From: Pseudoxanthomonas mexicana
Lineage (GTDB): Bacteria > Pseudomonadota > Gammaproteobacteria > Xanthomonadales > Xanthomonadaceae
DNA: 45,263 nucleotides
Assembly (NCBI RefSeq): GCF_010093385.1
Contig: NZ_PDWV01000032.1
Coordinates: 1 to 45,263, forward strand
Direction of reading: 5' to 3'
In this document: in pieces, positions 9,400 to 16,833 of the stretch
How positions within the stretch are numbered: the stretch's first letter is position 1
Layout: each line of letters starts with the position of its first letter
Translations under genes and position numbers: made by a program
The notes under the pieces: model-generated
What the model was told of the DNA's origin: nothing
Databases searched by the model: none
What the model saw: only the letters and a program-made list of their open reading frames with translations

Positions 9400-9648
9400 A
9401 TGCCGCAGAAGCAACAGATCAAGACGTTCATCCTGCAGAATTTCCTGTTCTCGGACGACCCGGCCGCCGTGGGCGACCAGGACTCGCTGATCCAGGGTGG
9501 CATCATCGATTCCACGGGCATCCACGAACTCGTCTTCTTCCTGGAGGATGCGTTCAAGCTGCAGATCGCGGCCGAGGAAATGACACCCGCCAACTTCGAC
9601 ACCATCGAGACCGTCGACGCCTTCGTCTCGCGCAAGCTGGCCGGCTGA
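9400..9648 (+). CDS. Acyl carrier protein
   Basis: This 82-residue acidic protein has a carrier-protein helix II motif GIIDSTGIHELVFFLE in which Ser38 of the D-S-T triad is the likely phosphopantetheine attachment site. AGGGGA lies five bases from the ATG. It is the first gene of a plus-strand operon followed by an AMP-forming ligase, a NadE-like ATP-PPase and a GNAT-like protein, and is divergent from the dehydrogenase. It differs from fatty-acid AcpP in sequence (no DSLD motif), which with its neighbours points to a dedicated carrier for one acid. The cargo cannot be read from the sequence. Confidence 0.88.
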   Translation: MPQKQQIKTFILQNFLFSDDPAAVGDQDSLIQGGIIDSTGIHELVFFLEDAFKLQIAAEEMTPANFDTIETVDAFVSRKLAG

Positions 9649-9666
9649 GCCGCCGCCGCGCACGCC

Positions 9667-11178
9667 ATGGAGCGCCTGACCACCCAGCTCGCCCGGATCG
9701 CCCGTGATGCGCCCCGCTGCATCGCGATGGTCGATGGCGAGCGCAGCATCGACTACGGCAGCTTCTGGCAGATGGCCTCCGGCTTCGCCCACCACCTGCG
9801 CCAGGCCGGCCTGCATGCCGGTGAGCGCGTGGCGCTGGTCCTGCCCAACCGGATCGAGGCCGCAGTCGCGGTGTACGGCATCTGGCTGGCGGGCGGCGTG
9901 GCGGTGCCGCTGAATGCACAGGCACGCGCGCGCGATTTCCTGCCCTGGCTGCGCCACTGCGAGGCGCGCTTCGTCCTGCACGAAAGCGGACACCGCGATG
10001 TCGAGCAGGTGTTCGCGCAATGGGACGGAACGGGCATACCGCTGCCCTGCGCCATCGCACTGGAACCTGCTGGGGTGCTTCCGGTGGCGGACGGCGGGGA
10101 TGCCTGGCCCGAAGCCGATGCCGACGACACCCTGGCGCAGCTGCTGTACACCTCGGGCACGACAGGCGACCCCAAGGGCGTGATGCTCAGCCACGCGAAC
10201 CTGGCCGCCAACACGCGCGCCGTCGTGGCCTACCTGGGCCTGGTGCAGGACGACCTGATCGTCAGCGTGCTGCCGTTCTACTACGCCTACGGCGCCTCGG
10301 TCCTGCATACGCACCTGGCGACCGGCGCCTGCGTCGTGCTCGGCCCGGGTCTGGTGTTTCCGGTCCAGGTGCTGGAGGCGCTGCAGCGCCACCGCGCCAC
10401 CGGTTTCTCCGGCGTGCCCTCGACCTACATCCTGCTGCTGGACCTGCTGGAGCGCGGCGGCCACGACCTGTCGTCGCTGCGCTACCTGACCCAGGCCGGC
10501 GGCTCCATGCCGCCCGCCGTGGCCGACCGCGTCCGCCAGGCGCTGCCGGCCGCGCGCCTGTTCCTGATGTACGGACAGACCGAAGCGACCTCGCGCATCA
10601 GCTGGCTGCCGCCCGAACTCCTGGACGAAAAACGCGGTTCGGTCGGCATCCCGGTACAGGACACGCAATGGCACATCGCCCGCGATGACGGCAGTTCCGC
10701 CGGCCCCGGCGAGAGCGGCGAAGTCTGCGTGCGCGGCCCCGGCATCATGCTGGGCTACTGGCGCAACGCGGACGCCACGGCCAAGGCGCTGCGCGACGGC
10801 TGGCTGCGCACCGGCGACGTGGGCCAGCTCGATGCGGAGGGCTTCCTGTTCCTGCAGGGCCGCCGCAGCGACATGATCAAGACCGGTGCGCACCGCGTGC
10901 ACCCCACCGATGTCGAGGAAGTCATCGCCGAACTTCCCGGCATCCGCGAAGTCGCGGTGGTCGGCATCGACGACGCCACGCTCGGACAGGTCATCAAGGC
11001 GTTCGTGGTGGCCGACGAACCGGTCCCGCGTGCCGAAGACCGCATCAAGGCGCACTGCCGCGCACGCCTGGCCGCCTACAAGATTCCCCGCCACATCACC
11101 TTCGTCGACACCCTGCCGCGCACCGCGTCCGGCAAGGTCCGACGCATCCAACTGACGGAGCAGACCGCAAGCCCATGA
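9667..11178 (+). CDS. AMP-forming acyl-CoA/acyl-ACP ligase
   Basis: This 503-residue ANL-superfamily enzyme has the nucleotide-binding loop YTSGTTGDPKG at residues 161-171, the MYGQTEATSRISWLPPE adenine/substrate motif, GWLRTGDVGQLD and a C-terminal lysine in the TASGKVRRIQL motif. It would adenylate a carboxylic acid and load it onto a thiol. With a carrier protein gene 18 bases upstream, the thiol is most likely the phosphopantetheine of that ACP. Its composition resembles the ACP-associated ligases of exosortase/EPS loci. Its stop overlaps the start of the next gene by four bases (ATGA), which indicates translational coupling. Confidence 0.9.
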   Translation: MERLTTQLARIARDAPRCIAMVDGERSIDYGSFWQMASGFAHHLRQAGLHAGERVALVLPNRIEAAVAVYGIWLAGGVAVPLNAQARARDFLPWLRHCEARFVLHESGHRDVEQVFAQWDGTGIPLPCAIALEPAGVLPVADGGDAWPEADADDTLAQLLYTSGTTGDPKGVMLSHANLAANTRAVVAYLGLVQDDLIVSVLPFYYAYGASVLHTHLATGACVVLGPGLVFPVQVLEALQRHRATGFSGVPSTYILLLDLLERGGHDLSSLRYLTQAGGSMPPAVADRVRQALPAARLFLMYGQTEATSRISWLPPELLDEKRGSVGIPVQDTQWHIARDDGSSAGPGESGEVCVRGPGIMLGYWRNADATAKALRDGWLRTGDVGQLDAEGFLFLQGRRSDMIKTGAHRVHPTDVEEVIAELPGIREVAVVGIDDATLGQVIKAFVVADEPVPRAEDRIKAHCRARLAAYKIPRHITFVDTLPRTASGKVRRIQLTEQTASP

Positions 11179-12155
11179 GCCAGCTCGATCACCACGTCCT
11201 CGACATCGACTACCAGAGCGAAGCCGACCGCATCTGCACTCGCCTGCGCGAGATCACCGCGCGCCAGCTGCACCGCCGTGGCCTGGTGGTCGCGATCTCC
11301 GGCGGCATCGACAGTTCCGTCAGCTGCGCGCTGGCCGTGCGCGCCCTGGGGCCCGAACGCGTCTTCACGCTGATCCTGCCCGAACAGGACTCCTCCGACG
11401 ACAGCGCTGCGCGCGCGCGCATCCTGGCCGAGCACCTGGGGGTGCGCGCCGAGACCGTGGACATCGCGCCCGCGCTGGCGGCGATCGGCTGCTATCGCGC
11501 GCGCGACGAGGCGGTGCGCAACACGCTGCCCGAATACGGCGAAGGCTGGAAGTTCAAGATCGTCATCGATGGCGGCACCGAAGGCCGCATCAACCGGTTC
11601 CGCCTGGTGGCGCAGTCTCCCGACGGCATGATGCACGAGCGCGACCTGGCCCTGGCCGATTACCTCACCATCGTGGCCGCGACCAACTTCAAGCAGCGCA
11701 TCCGCAAGACGCTGGAGTACTTCCATGCCGACCGCCTCAACTACGGCGTGGTCGGTACGCCGAACCGCGTCGAGTACGACCAGGGGTTCTTCGTCAAGAA
11801 CGGCGACGGCTCTGCAGACGTCAAGCCGATCGCGCATCTCTACAAGTCGCAGGTGTACGGCATGGCACGCCACCTGGGCCTGCCAGAGCGCGTCTGCGCA
11901 GCGGTGCCGACCACGGACACCTACAGCCTGAGCCAGGGCCAAGACGAGTTCTACTTCGCCCTGCCCTACCAGCAGATGGACCTGGCGCTGTGGGCGCTCA
12001 ACCATGGCCGTCCGGCGAGCGAACTGGCGATCGCCCTGGGCATCACCCCGGAGCACGCACAGGCGGTCTACGACGACATCCGCAACAAACGCAGGACCAC
12101 GAAATACCTGCACATGGCGCCGGTTCTGGCCGGCGACGTTCCCGAACTGGACTGA
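11175..12155 (+). CDS. NadE-like N-type ATP pyrophosphatase (amide-forming synthetase)
   Basis: This 326-residue protein has the N-type PP-loop SGGIDSS at residues 42-48, a second conserved block (ATNFKQRIRKT) and the NAD-synthase-like stretch GTPNRVEYDQGFFVKNGDG with a downstream PIAHLYKSQVY. The glutaminase (nitrilase) domain of long NadE is absent, so it would use free ammonia or ammonia from a partner. Automatic annotation would call it NAD+ synthase, but it sits inside an ACP-ligase operon and overlaps the ligase by four bases, so a dedicated amidation or amide ligation in polysaccharide decoration is at least as likely. Whether it is the cell's NAD synthetase cannot be settled here. Confidence 0.8.
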   Translation: MSQLDHHVLDIDYQSEADRICTRLREITARQLHRRGLVVAISGGIDSSVSCALAVRALGPERVFTLILPEQDSSDDSAARARILAEHLGVRAETVDIAPALAAIGCYRARDEAVRNTLPEYGEGWKFKIVIDGGTEGRINRFRLVAQSPDGMMHERDLALADYLTIVAATNFKQRIRKTLEYFHADRLNYGVVGTPNRVEYDQGFFVKNGDGSADVKPIAHLYKSQVYGMARHLGLPERVCAAVPTTDTYSLSQGQDEFYFALPYQQMDLALWALNHGRPASELAIALGITPEHAQAVYDDIRNKRRTTKYLHMAPVLAGDVPELD

Positions 12156-12158
12156 GCG

Positions 12159-13214
12159 ATGAACGCCATGCCCACCGCGCCGCAGTACCTCGTGGAAGCC
12201 GGCCTGCCGGCGCGCGACCGCGAAACGGTGCTGGGGCTGTGGCGCGGCAACCTGGGCCAGGATGCCCGGATGACCGCCAAGTACGAGTGGTTCTACCTGC
12301 GCTGCCCGCATGGAGAACCGCTGATGCAGTTGCTGCTCGACGTCCCCGGCCAGGCCCACGTCGGCACCGCATCGGCAGGCCGCAGGCGGCTGGAGTGGCG
12401 CGGGCGCGAACTGCGTGCCGGCGTGTTGGTGGACCTGGCCGTACTGCCGCAGCACCGCTCGCTGGGTCCGGCGCTGATGCTGCAACAGGGCCTGATCGCG
12501 GCCGCGGGGGAAGCGCTGGACGTACTGTACGGGTTTCCCAATCCGAAGGCGGCGCCGGTGTTCAAGCGCCTCGGCTACGCGCAACCCGCACAGCTGGTGC
12601 GGTATGCGCGCGTCCTGCGCCATGCCGGCTACTTGCGCGAACGCGTGCCGCGCTGGCTTGCGCCGGCGGCGGGCTGGCTGGCGGACCGCGCGGTCGCCTG
12701 TCGCGACGCATGGACGCGCCTGCGCAGCCCCCACCTGCGTTCGGCCTGGGCCGACCAGGCCGATGCGCGCATCGATGCGGTCTGGTCCGGTTCGCCCAAG
12801 GGCGATGACGTGATCGCGATCCGCGATGTCGGCCACCTGCGCTGGCGCTTCGACGAATCGCCGTTGGCGACAACCCGCTACCTGCTGGTCAAGCGGGCGC
12901 ATGACCGCGCCCTGCAGGCCTGGTTCGCCGTGCAGCGGATCGACGGCACGCTGCATGTGCGCGACTTCTGGTCGGTCGACGGCACCGACGGCATGGCGGC
13001 GATGCACGTGGGCGAACTGGTGCATGCCGCGCGGAAGGCGGGCTACAGCGCGGTATCGGTGGAGATGTGCGCGTCGGACGCGCAGCGGCGCGGATGGCAT
13101 GCGCTGCACTTCGTCGAACGCAGCCGCCGCCCCGTGTTCCTGCGCTGGAGTTCGCCGCAGGACGCCGCCGCGTCGGCGCCGCTGTTCCTCACCTCCGCCG
13201 ACGAAGACGAGTAA
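12159..13214 (+). CDS. GNAT-like acyltransferase with C-terminal extension
   Basis: This 351-residue protein has a GNAT-like first half: RAGVLVDLAVLPQHRSLGPALMLQ resembles the acetyl-CoA-binding strand and loop, and YGFPNPKAAPVFKRLGY is the late 'N..a...f.rlGy' motif. The second half (after about residue 190) is a different domain, also alpha/beta, ending in an acidic tail. It starts three bases after the NadE-like gene and is last in the ACP operon. In this setting it is the best candidate for transferring the carrier-bound group to its acceptor; this is inference from operon position. Confidence 0.7.
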   Translation: MNAMPTAPQYLVEAGLPARDRETVLGLWRGNLGQDARMTAKYEWFYLRCPHGEPLMQLLLDVPGQAHVGTASAGRRRLEWRGRELRAGVLVDLAVLPQHRSLGPALMLQQGLIAAAGEALDVLYGFPNPKAAPVFKRLGYAQPAQLVRYARVLRHAGYLRERVPRWLAPAAGWLADRAVACRDAWTRLRSPHLRSAWADQADARIDAVWSGSPKGDDVIAIRDVGHLRWRFDESPLATTRYLLVKRAHDRALQAWFAVQRIDGTLHVRDFWSVDGTDGMAAMHVGELVHAARKAGYSAVSVEMCASDAQRRGWHALHFVERSRRPVFLRWSSPQDAAASAPLFLTSADEDE

Positions 13215-13250
13215 CGCCAGCGGCCTGGCGCCGGGCAGGCCCCGCCGCCA

Positions 13251-14270
13251 TCACGCCAGGCGGCGCGCCTGCCGGCGGAACAGGTACAGCGCCAGCCAGT
13301 CCTCGCGGAAGTTGCCGTTGCCGTCGACGACGGTGTCGGTCTCGAAGCCGGTGCGTCCCAGCAGCCAACCCACCCCGTGCCCGGTCGGATTGAGTACCGG
13401 CACGCTGGTGAACACCAGTTCGTAACCCGCCTCGCGCGCGCGCTGCGCGATCGCCGCATCGAACGAGCCATGCGGGAACGACATCGATTCGGCGCGTGCG
13501 CGCGGCTGACCCAGCTGCCTGGCCAGCGCCTCGCGGGCACCGCCCAGTTCGGCATCCAGGTCCTCGGCCAGCCGCATCGGCGTGTGGGTCTTGCCATGCA
13601 GCCCGAGCGCGACGCCGCCGTCCTGCAGCCGCTGCAGTTCCTCCACGGTGACCATGTGGCGATGCCCGTCGTCGAGGCGGGCCATGAGCGGTTCCAGCAC
13701 GCGGGCGCGCGTGCCGGCATCCAGCGCTTCCAGACGCGCGATCACCTTGCGCAGCGACGCGATCGATTCGTCGAGGCCGGCGGCCGGCAACTGATCTTCC
13801 GGCAGCGCCGCCACCAGTTCGTCCACACTCAACGCGCCACGCCGCCACGCGGCGATGAGGCGTTCCTGGAAAAAGGGCTGGCGCGTACCCACCGCATCGG
13901 CCACGACGAACAGCAGCGCGGGCAGTCCGGCGCGCCGCAGCGCGGGCAGCGCGTAGTCCGCGTTGTCGGCCCAGCCATCGTCGAACGTGATCAGCAATGC
14001 GCGTGGCGGCAGGGCCGCACCGGTGCGCCTCGAAGCCAGCACCTGCTCCAGCGACACCACGTTGTAATGGCGCCGGAAGAAGGCGAGCGACTGTTCCAGC
14101 CGTTCGGTGGACAAGGTGTAGTCCGGATCGCAGGACGCCCAGCGCGGATCGTCCGGACTCAGGGTACGATGGAACATCACCACCGTCAGGCTGTCGGCAT
14201 TGCGCAGCCGATGATAGAGACCGAGCAATCCGCTCGTGTACAGCAGCTTCCTGGAGACGTCCTTCAACAT
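13251..14270 (-). CDS. Polysaccharide deacetylase (NodB/CE4 domain)
   Basis: This 339-residue protein carries a NodB homology domain: the metal and catalytic motif TFDDG at residues 95-99, a second histidine motif HGKTH and the FPHG segment before SFDAA. No clear signal peptide is seen. It would remove N- or O-acetyl groups from a polysaccharide or an intermediate. I start it at the ATG at 14270; an ATG at 14282 (adding MSHA) is also possible, and neither has a good Shine-Dalgarno sequence. Either way its start abuts or overlaps the start of the divergent GT2 gene. Similar deacetylases are part of exosortase-type EPS loci. Confidence 0.85.
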   Translation of the reverse strand: MLKDVSRKLLYTSGLLGLYHRLRNADSLTVVMFHRTLSPDDPRWASCDPDYTLSTERLEQSLAFFRRHYNVVSLEQVLASRRTGAALPPRALLITFDDGWADNADYALPALRRAGLPALLFVVADAVGTRQPFFQERLIAAWRRGALSVDELVAALPEDQLPAAGLDESIASLRKVIARLEALDAGTRARVLEPLMARLDDGHRHMVTVEELQRLQDGGVALGLHGKTHTPMRLAEDLDAELGGAREALARQLGQPRARAESMSFPHGSFDAAIAQRAREAGYELVFTSVPVLNPTGHGVGWLLGRTGFETDTVVDGNGNFREDWLALYLFRRQARRLA

Positions 14271-15183
14271 GGCGTGCGACATCGAAGTTTCAGTGATTAT
14301 ACCGACGTACAACCGCCGGACCCTGTTGCCGCGCGCCATCGACTCCGTCCTGGCGCAGACGCGCGCCGTGGAGGAGATCATCGTGGTCGACGACGGCTCT
14401 ACCGACGACACCGGCGACATGCTGCGCGAACGCTACGGCGACCGCGTGCGTCACGTATGGCAGTCCAACGCGGGCGTATCCGCGGCGCGCAACCACGGCA
14501 TGCGGCTCGCGCGCGGGCGCTACCTGGCCCTGCTCGACAGCGACGACGAATGGATGCCGGAGAAGACCGCGCTGCAGGTCGCCTTCCTCGATGCCCGGCC
14601 GGAGTTCGGCATGGTGGTCTGCGACGTCGAACGCATCGACGGCGACTACCGGCACATCGACGTGTTCCGTCGCCGCGACGTCGTCCGCGAGGACGGATGG
14701 GCCCTGCGCTGGCTGCTGCACAATCCGGCCCTGATTCCCGCATCGGTGATGCTGCGTCGGCAGGTGGTGGAGCAGCTGGGCGGATTCGACGAGGCCCTGC
14801 GCACCGCCGAGGACCTCGAATTCCACCTCCGCATCGCACGCCACTGGCCGATCGGCGTGGTCGAACAGCCGCTGGTACGCGCGATGCGCGGACACGAAGG
14901 CCTGTCGGCGACCAGCAGCACGTACGACGATTACGTCCGCGTGGTCGAGAAGGCGGTCGCCGACGCGCGCGGCACGCTGGACGACGGCGAGCTGGACGCC
15001 GCCCTGGCCGGCACCTACCTGCGCAATGCGCGCGGCATGCTGATACGCCGCCGCTGGGCCGCAGGCACCGCGCTGGCGCGCCGCGCCTGGGGCCTGTCGC
15101 GCGACCCCGCGCAGCGCCGCGAGATCGCGGGCTTGCTTCCGTTCGGCGTGAAGCGCTTCCTGCGCGGCCTGATGCCCGGCTAG
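14269..15183 (+). CDS. GT2-family glycosyltransferase
   Basis: This 304-residue protein has a GT-A fold start EVSVIIPTYNRRTLLPRAID, then IIVVDDGSTDDT, and the DXD-type motif LLDSDDEWMPEKT, followed by GGFDEALRTAEDLEFHLR. It is a processive or single-addition inverting glycosyltransferase that works on lipid-linked intermediates on the cytosolic face. I use the ATG at 14269 with GGAG about twelve bases upstream; a GTG at 14236 would add eleven residues. It is head-to-head with the deacetylase gene with no intergenic space. The sugar donor is unknown. Confidence 0.87.
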   Translation: MACDIEVSVIIPTYNRRTLLPRAIDSVLAQTRAVEEIIVVDDGSTDDTGDMLRERYGDRVRHVWQSNAGVSAARNHGMRLARGRYLALLDSDDEWMPEKTALQVAFLDARPEFGMVVCDVERIDGDYRHIDVFRRRDVVREDGWALRWLLHNPALIPASVMLRRQVVEQLGGFDEALRTAEDLEFHLRIARHWPIGVVEQPLVRAMRGHEGLSATSSTYDDYVRVVEKAVADARGTLDDGELDAALAGTYLRNARGMLIRRRWAAGTALARRAWGLSRDPAQRREIAGLLPFGVKRFLRGLMPG

Positions 15184-15210
15184 CCCGGCGATCGTCACGT
15201 GCGGCGCCGC

Positions 15211-16608
15211 TCAGCGCGCGCCACGGCCGAACAGCACGACTTCGACGGTCTGCAGCAGGATCATCAGATCGAACACCAGGCCGTGGTTCTTCACGTAGAA
15301 CAGGTCGAACTTGAGCTTCTCTTCCGCATCGCGCACCGACGCGCCGTACGGATAGCGGAGCTGCGCCCAGCCGGTGAGGCCCGGCTTCACGCTGTGTCGA
15401 ACGCCGTAGTAGCGCACCTCGTCGTTGAGCATGTCGACGAACTGCGGGCGTTCGGGGCGCGGGCCGACGAAACTCATGTCGCCACGCAGCACCGCGATCA
15501 GCTGGGGCAGCTCGTCCAGCCGCGTCTTGCGGATGAAGCGCCCCACCCGGGTACTGCGGTCGTCGTCCTTGCTGGCCCACACCGCCACGCCGCCCTTCTC
15601 CGCATCCACCCGCATGCTGCGGAACTTCGTCAGGGTGAAGTGGCGACCGCGCTCGCCCACGCGCGTCTGGCTGTAGAAGACCGGGCCACCGGACTCCATC
15701 CACACGGCGATGCCCACCACGATCATCAACGGCCAACTGACCAGCAGCAGCGCACCGGCGGCAAGCAGGTCGAAGAACCGCTTGCTCAGCCGACGCGGCG
15801 TGGAGTAATCGAAACCGCCGGAAAACACCAGCCACGACGGATCCACCGCGTTGAGCTGTACCATGCCGGCTTCGCGCTCGAAGAAGCTGGACAGGTCGAC
15901 CACCGAGATGCCCTGCTGCACGCACTGCAGCATCTGCTCCATCGGAAGCCCGCCCCGCCGCTCATCCGGTGCGATCACCAGTTCGTCGATCTGCAGGCGG
16001 TCGGTGAGTTCATGCAGGCCCTCCTCGCCCACAGGCACCAGCAGGTCTTCGCGCACCCGCACGGGCTGGCCGGGCACCGGCACGAACCCCACCACGGTGA
16101 AGGTGCGGCGGTCGGAACGACGGCGCATGCAGGAATTGATCAGGTCGGCGTTGCGTCCGGCGCCCAGGATCAACACCCGCTGCTTCAGCACGTCGGAATG
16201 GAACAGCCGCACCCAGGCCAGCCGCACCACGAGGATGCCGCCCGCGCCGATCGCCAGCGAGATCGCCAGCACGCCGCGGCCCAGGTAGGACGGAGGCACC
16301 AGGTAGTAGACCCCCACCAGCGCAATACCCCCGAGGGCGAACGACAGCACCAGCCGCAGAAGGAAATCCGTCCGCGTATGGCGGACATGCGTCTGGTACA
16401 GGCCGAAGGCGGTCATCGCGCCCGTGATCGCCAGCGCCACGAGCAAGGCGCGCCATGGCGTCTGCTCCAGGAACCGGATCTGGTACTCCGGCTCGGTGTG
16501 GAAACGCAGCCACGCCGCGGCCATCACGGCCGCGAACAGGACCACCACTTCCGCCAGCCACAGGAAACGGATGACCCGGTCCTTGCGGCTCTTGCGCGCT
16601 GCCTTCAT
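15211..16608 (-). CDS. Polyprenyl-phosphate sugar phosphotransferase, exosortase/PEP-CTERM EPS type
   Basis: This 465-residue protein has four or five N-terminal membrane segments, a nucleotide-binding-like CoA_binding_3 region (VLILGAGRNADL) and a C-terminal bacterial sugar transferase domain with GGPVFYSQTRVGERGRHFTL, KFRSMRVDAE, RKTRLDELPQL and FVGPRPERPQF. It would transfer a sugar-1-phosphate to undecaprenyl phosphate and so start repeat-unit synthesis. The ATG at 16608 follows AAGGGGG at ideal spacing. Length and the middle segment resemble the TIGR03013-type transferases of exosortase loci more than GumD of xanthan loci; this assignment is from memory of the family. Confidence 0.9.
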   Translation of the reverse strand: MKAARKSRKDRVIRFLWLAEVVVLFAAVMAAAWLRFHTEPEYQIRFLEQTPWRALLVALAITGAMTAFGLYQTHVRHTRTDFLLRLVLSFALGGIALVGVYYLVPPSYLGRGVLAISLAIGAGGILVVRLAWVRLFHSDVLKQRVLILGAGRNADLINSCMRRRSDRRTFTVVGFVPVPGQPVRVREDLLVPVGEEGLHELTDRLQIDELVIAPDERRGGLPMEQMLQCVQQGISVVDLSSFFEREAGMVQLNAVDPSWLVFSGGFDYSTPRRLSKRFFDLLAAGALLLVSWPLMIVVGIAVWMESGGPVFYSQTRVGERGRHFTLTKFRSMRVDAEKGGVAVWASKDDDRSTRVGRFIRKTRLDELPQLIAVLRGDMSFVGPRPERPQFVDMLNDEVRYYGVRHSVKPGLTGWAQLRYPYGASVRDAEEKLKFDLFYVKNHGLVFDLMILLQTVEVVLFGRGAR

Positions 16609-16781
16609 CGAAGCCCCCTTGCTGTTGCGGCGATCCGGATTCCGACCCGGAGCTCGCCCCTTCATCGCCGCGCCACGCCTCCACCCATACCGGGGGTGAC
16701 GATCGCCACGTACCGGCACGTCTGGCGTATCCGACACATATCTCCCAACGCGACTTGCTCCCCATGCCGGACACGTGGCCG

Positions 16782-16807
16782 AAAAAAAGCCGCCCCGGAG
16801 GGCGGCT
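16782..16807 (-). terminator. Rho-independent terminator of the beta-helix gene
   Basis: On the minus strand an 8-bp stem (AGCCGCCC pairing with GGGCGGCT, 16807-16800 and 16795-16788) with a four-base loop is followed by seven T residues. It lies 26 bases past the beta-helix stop and separates that gene from the sugar transferase gene. Confidence 0.85.
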
Positions 16808-16833
16808 CGATGCATCTGCGCGTGGGCCTGGCG

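Noticed and set aside
14296..14301. TATAAT on the minus strand just upstream of the deacetylase start
   Set aside because: It is formed by codons of the conserved V-I-I-P motif of the GT2 gene and has no -35 box at the proper distance, so chance is more likely.
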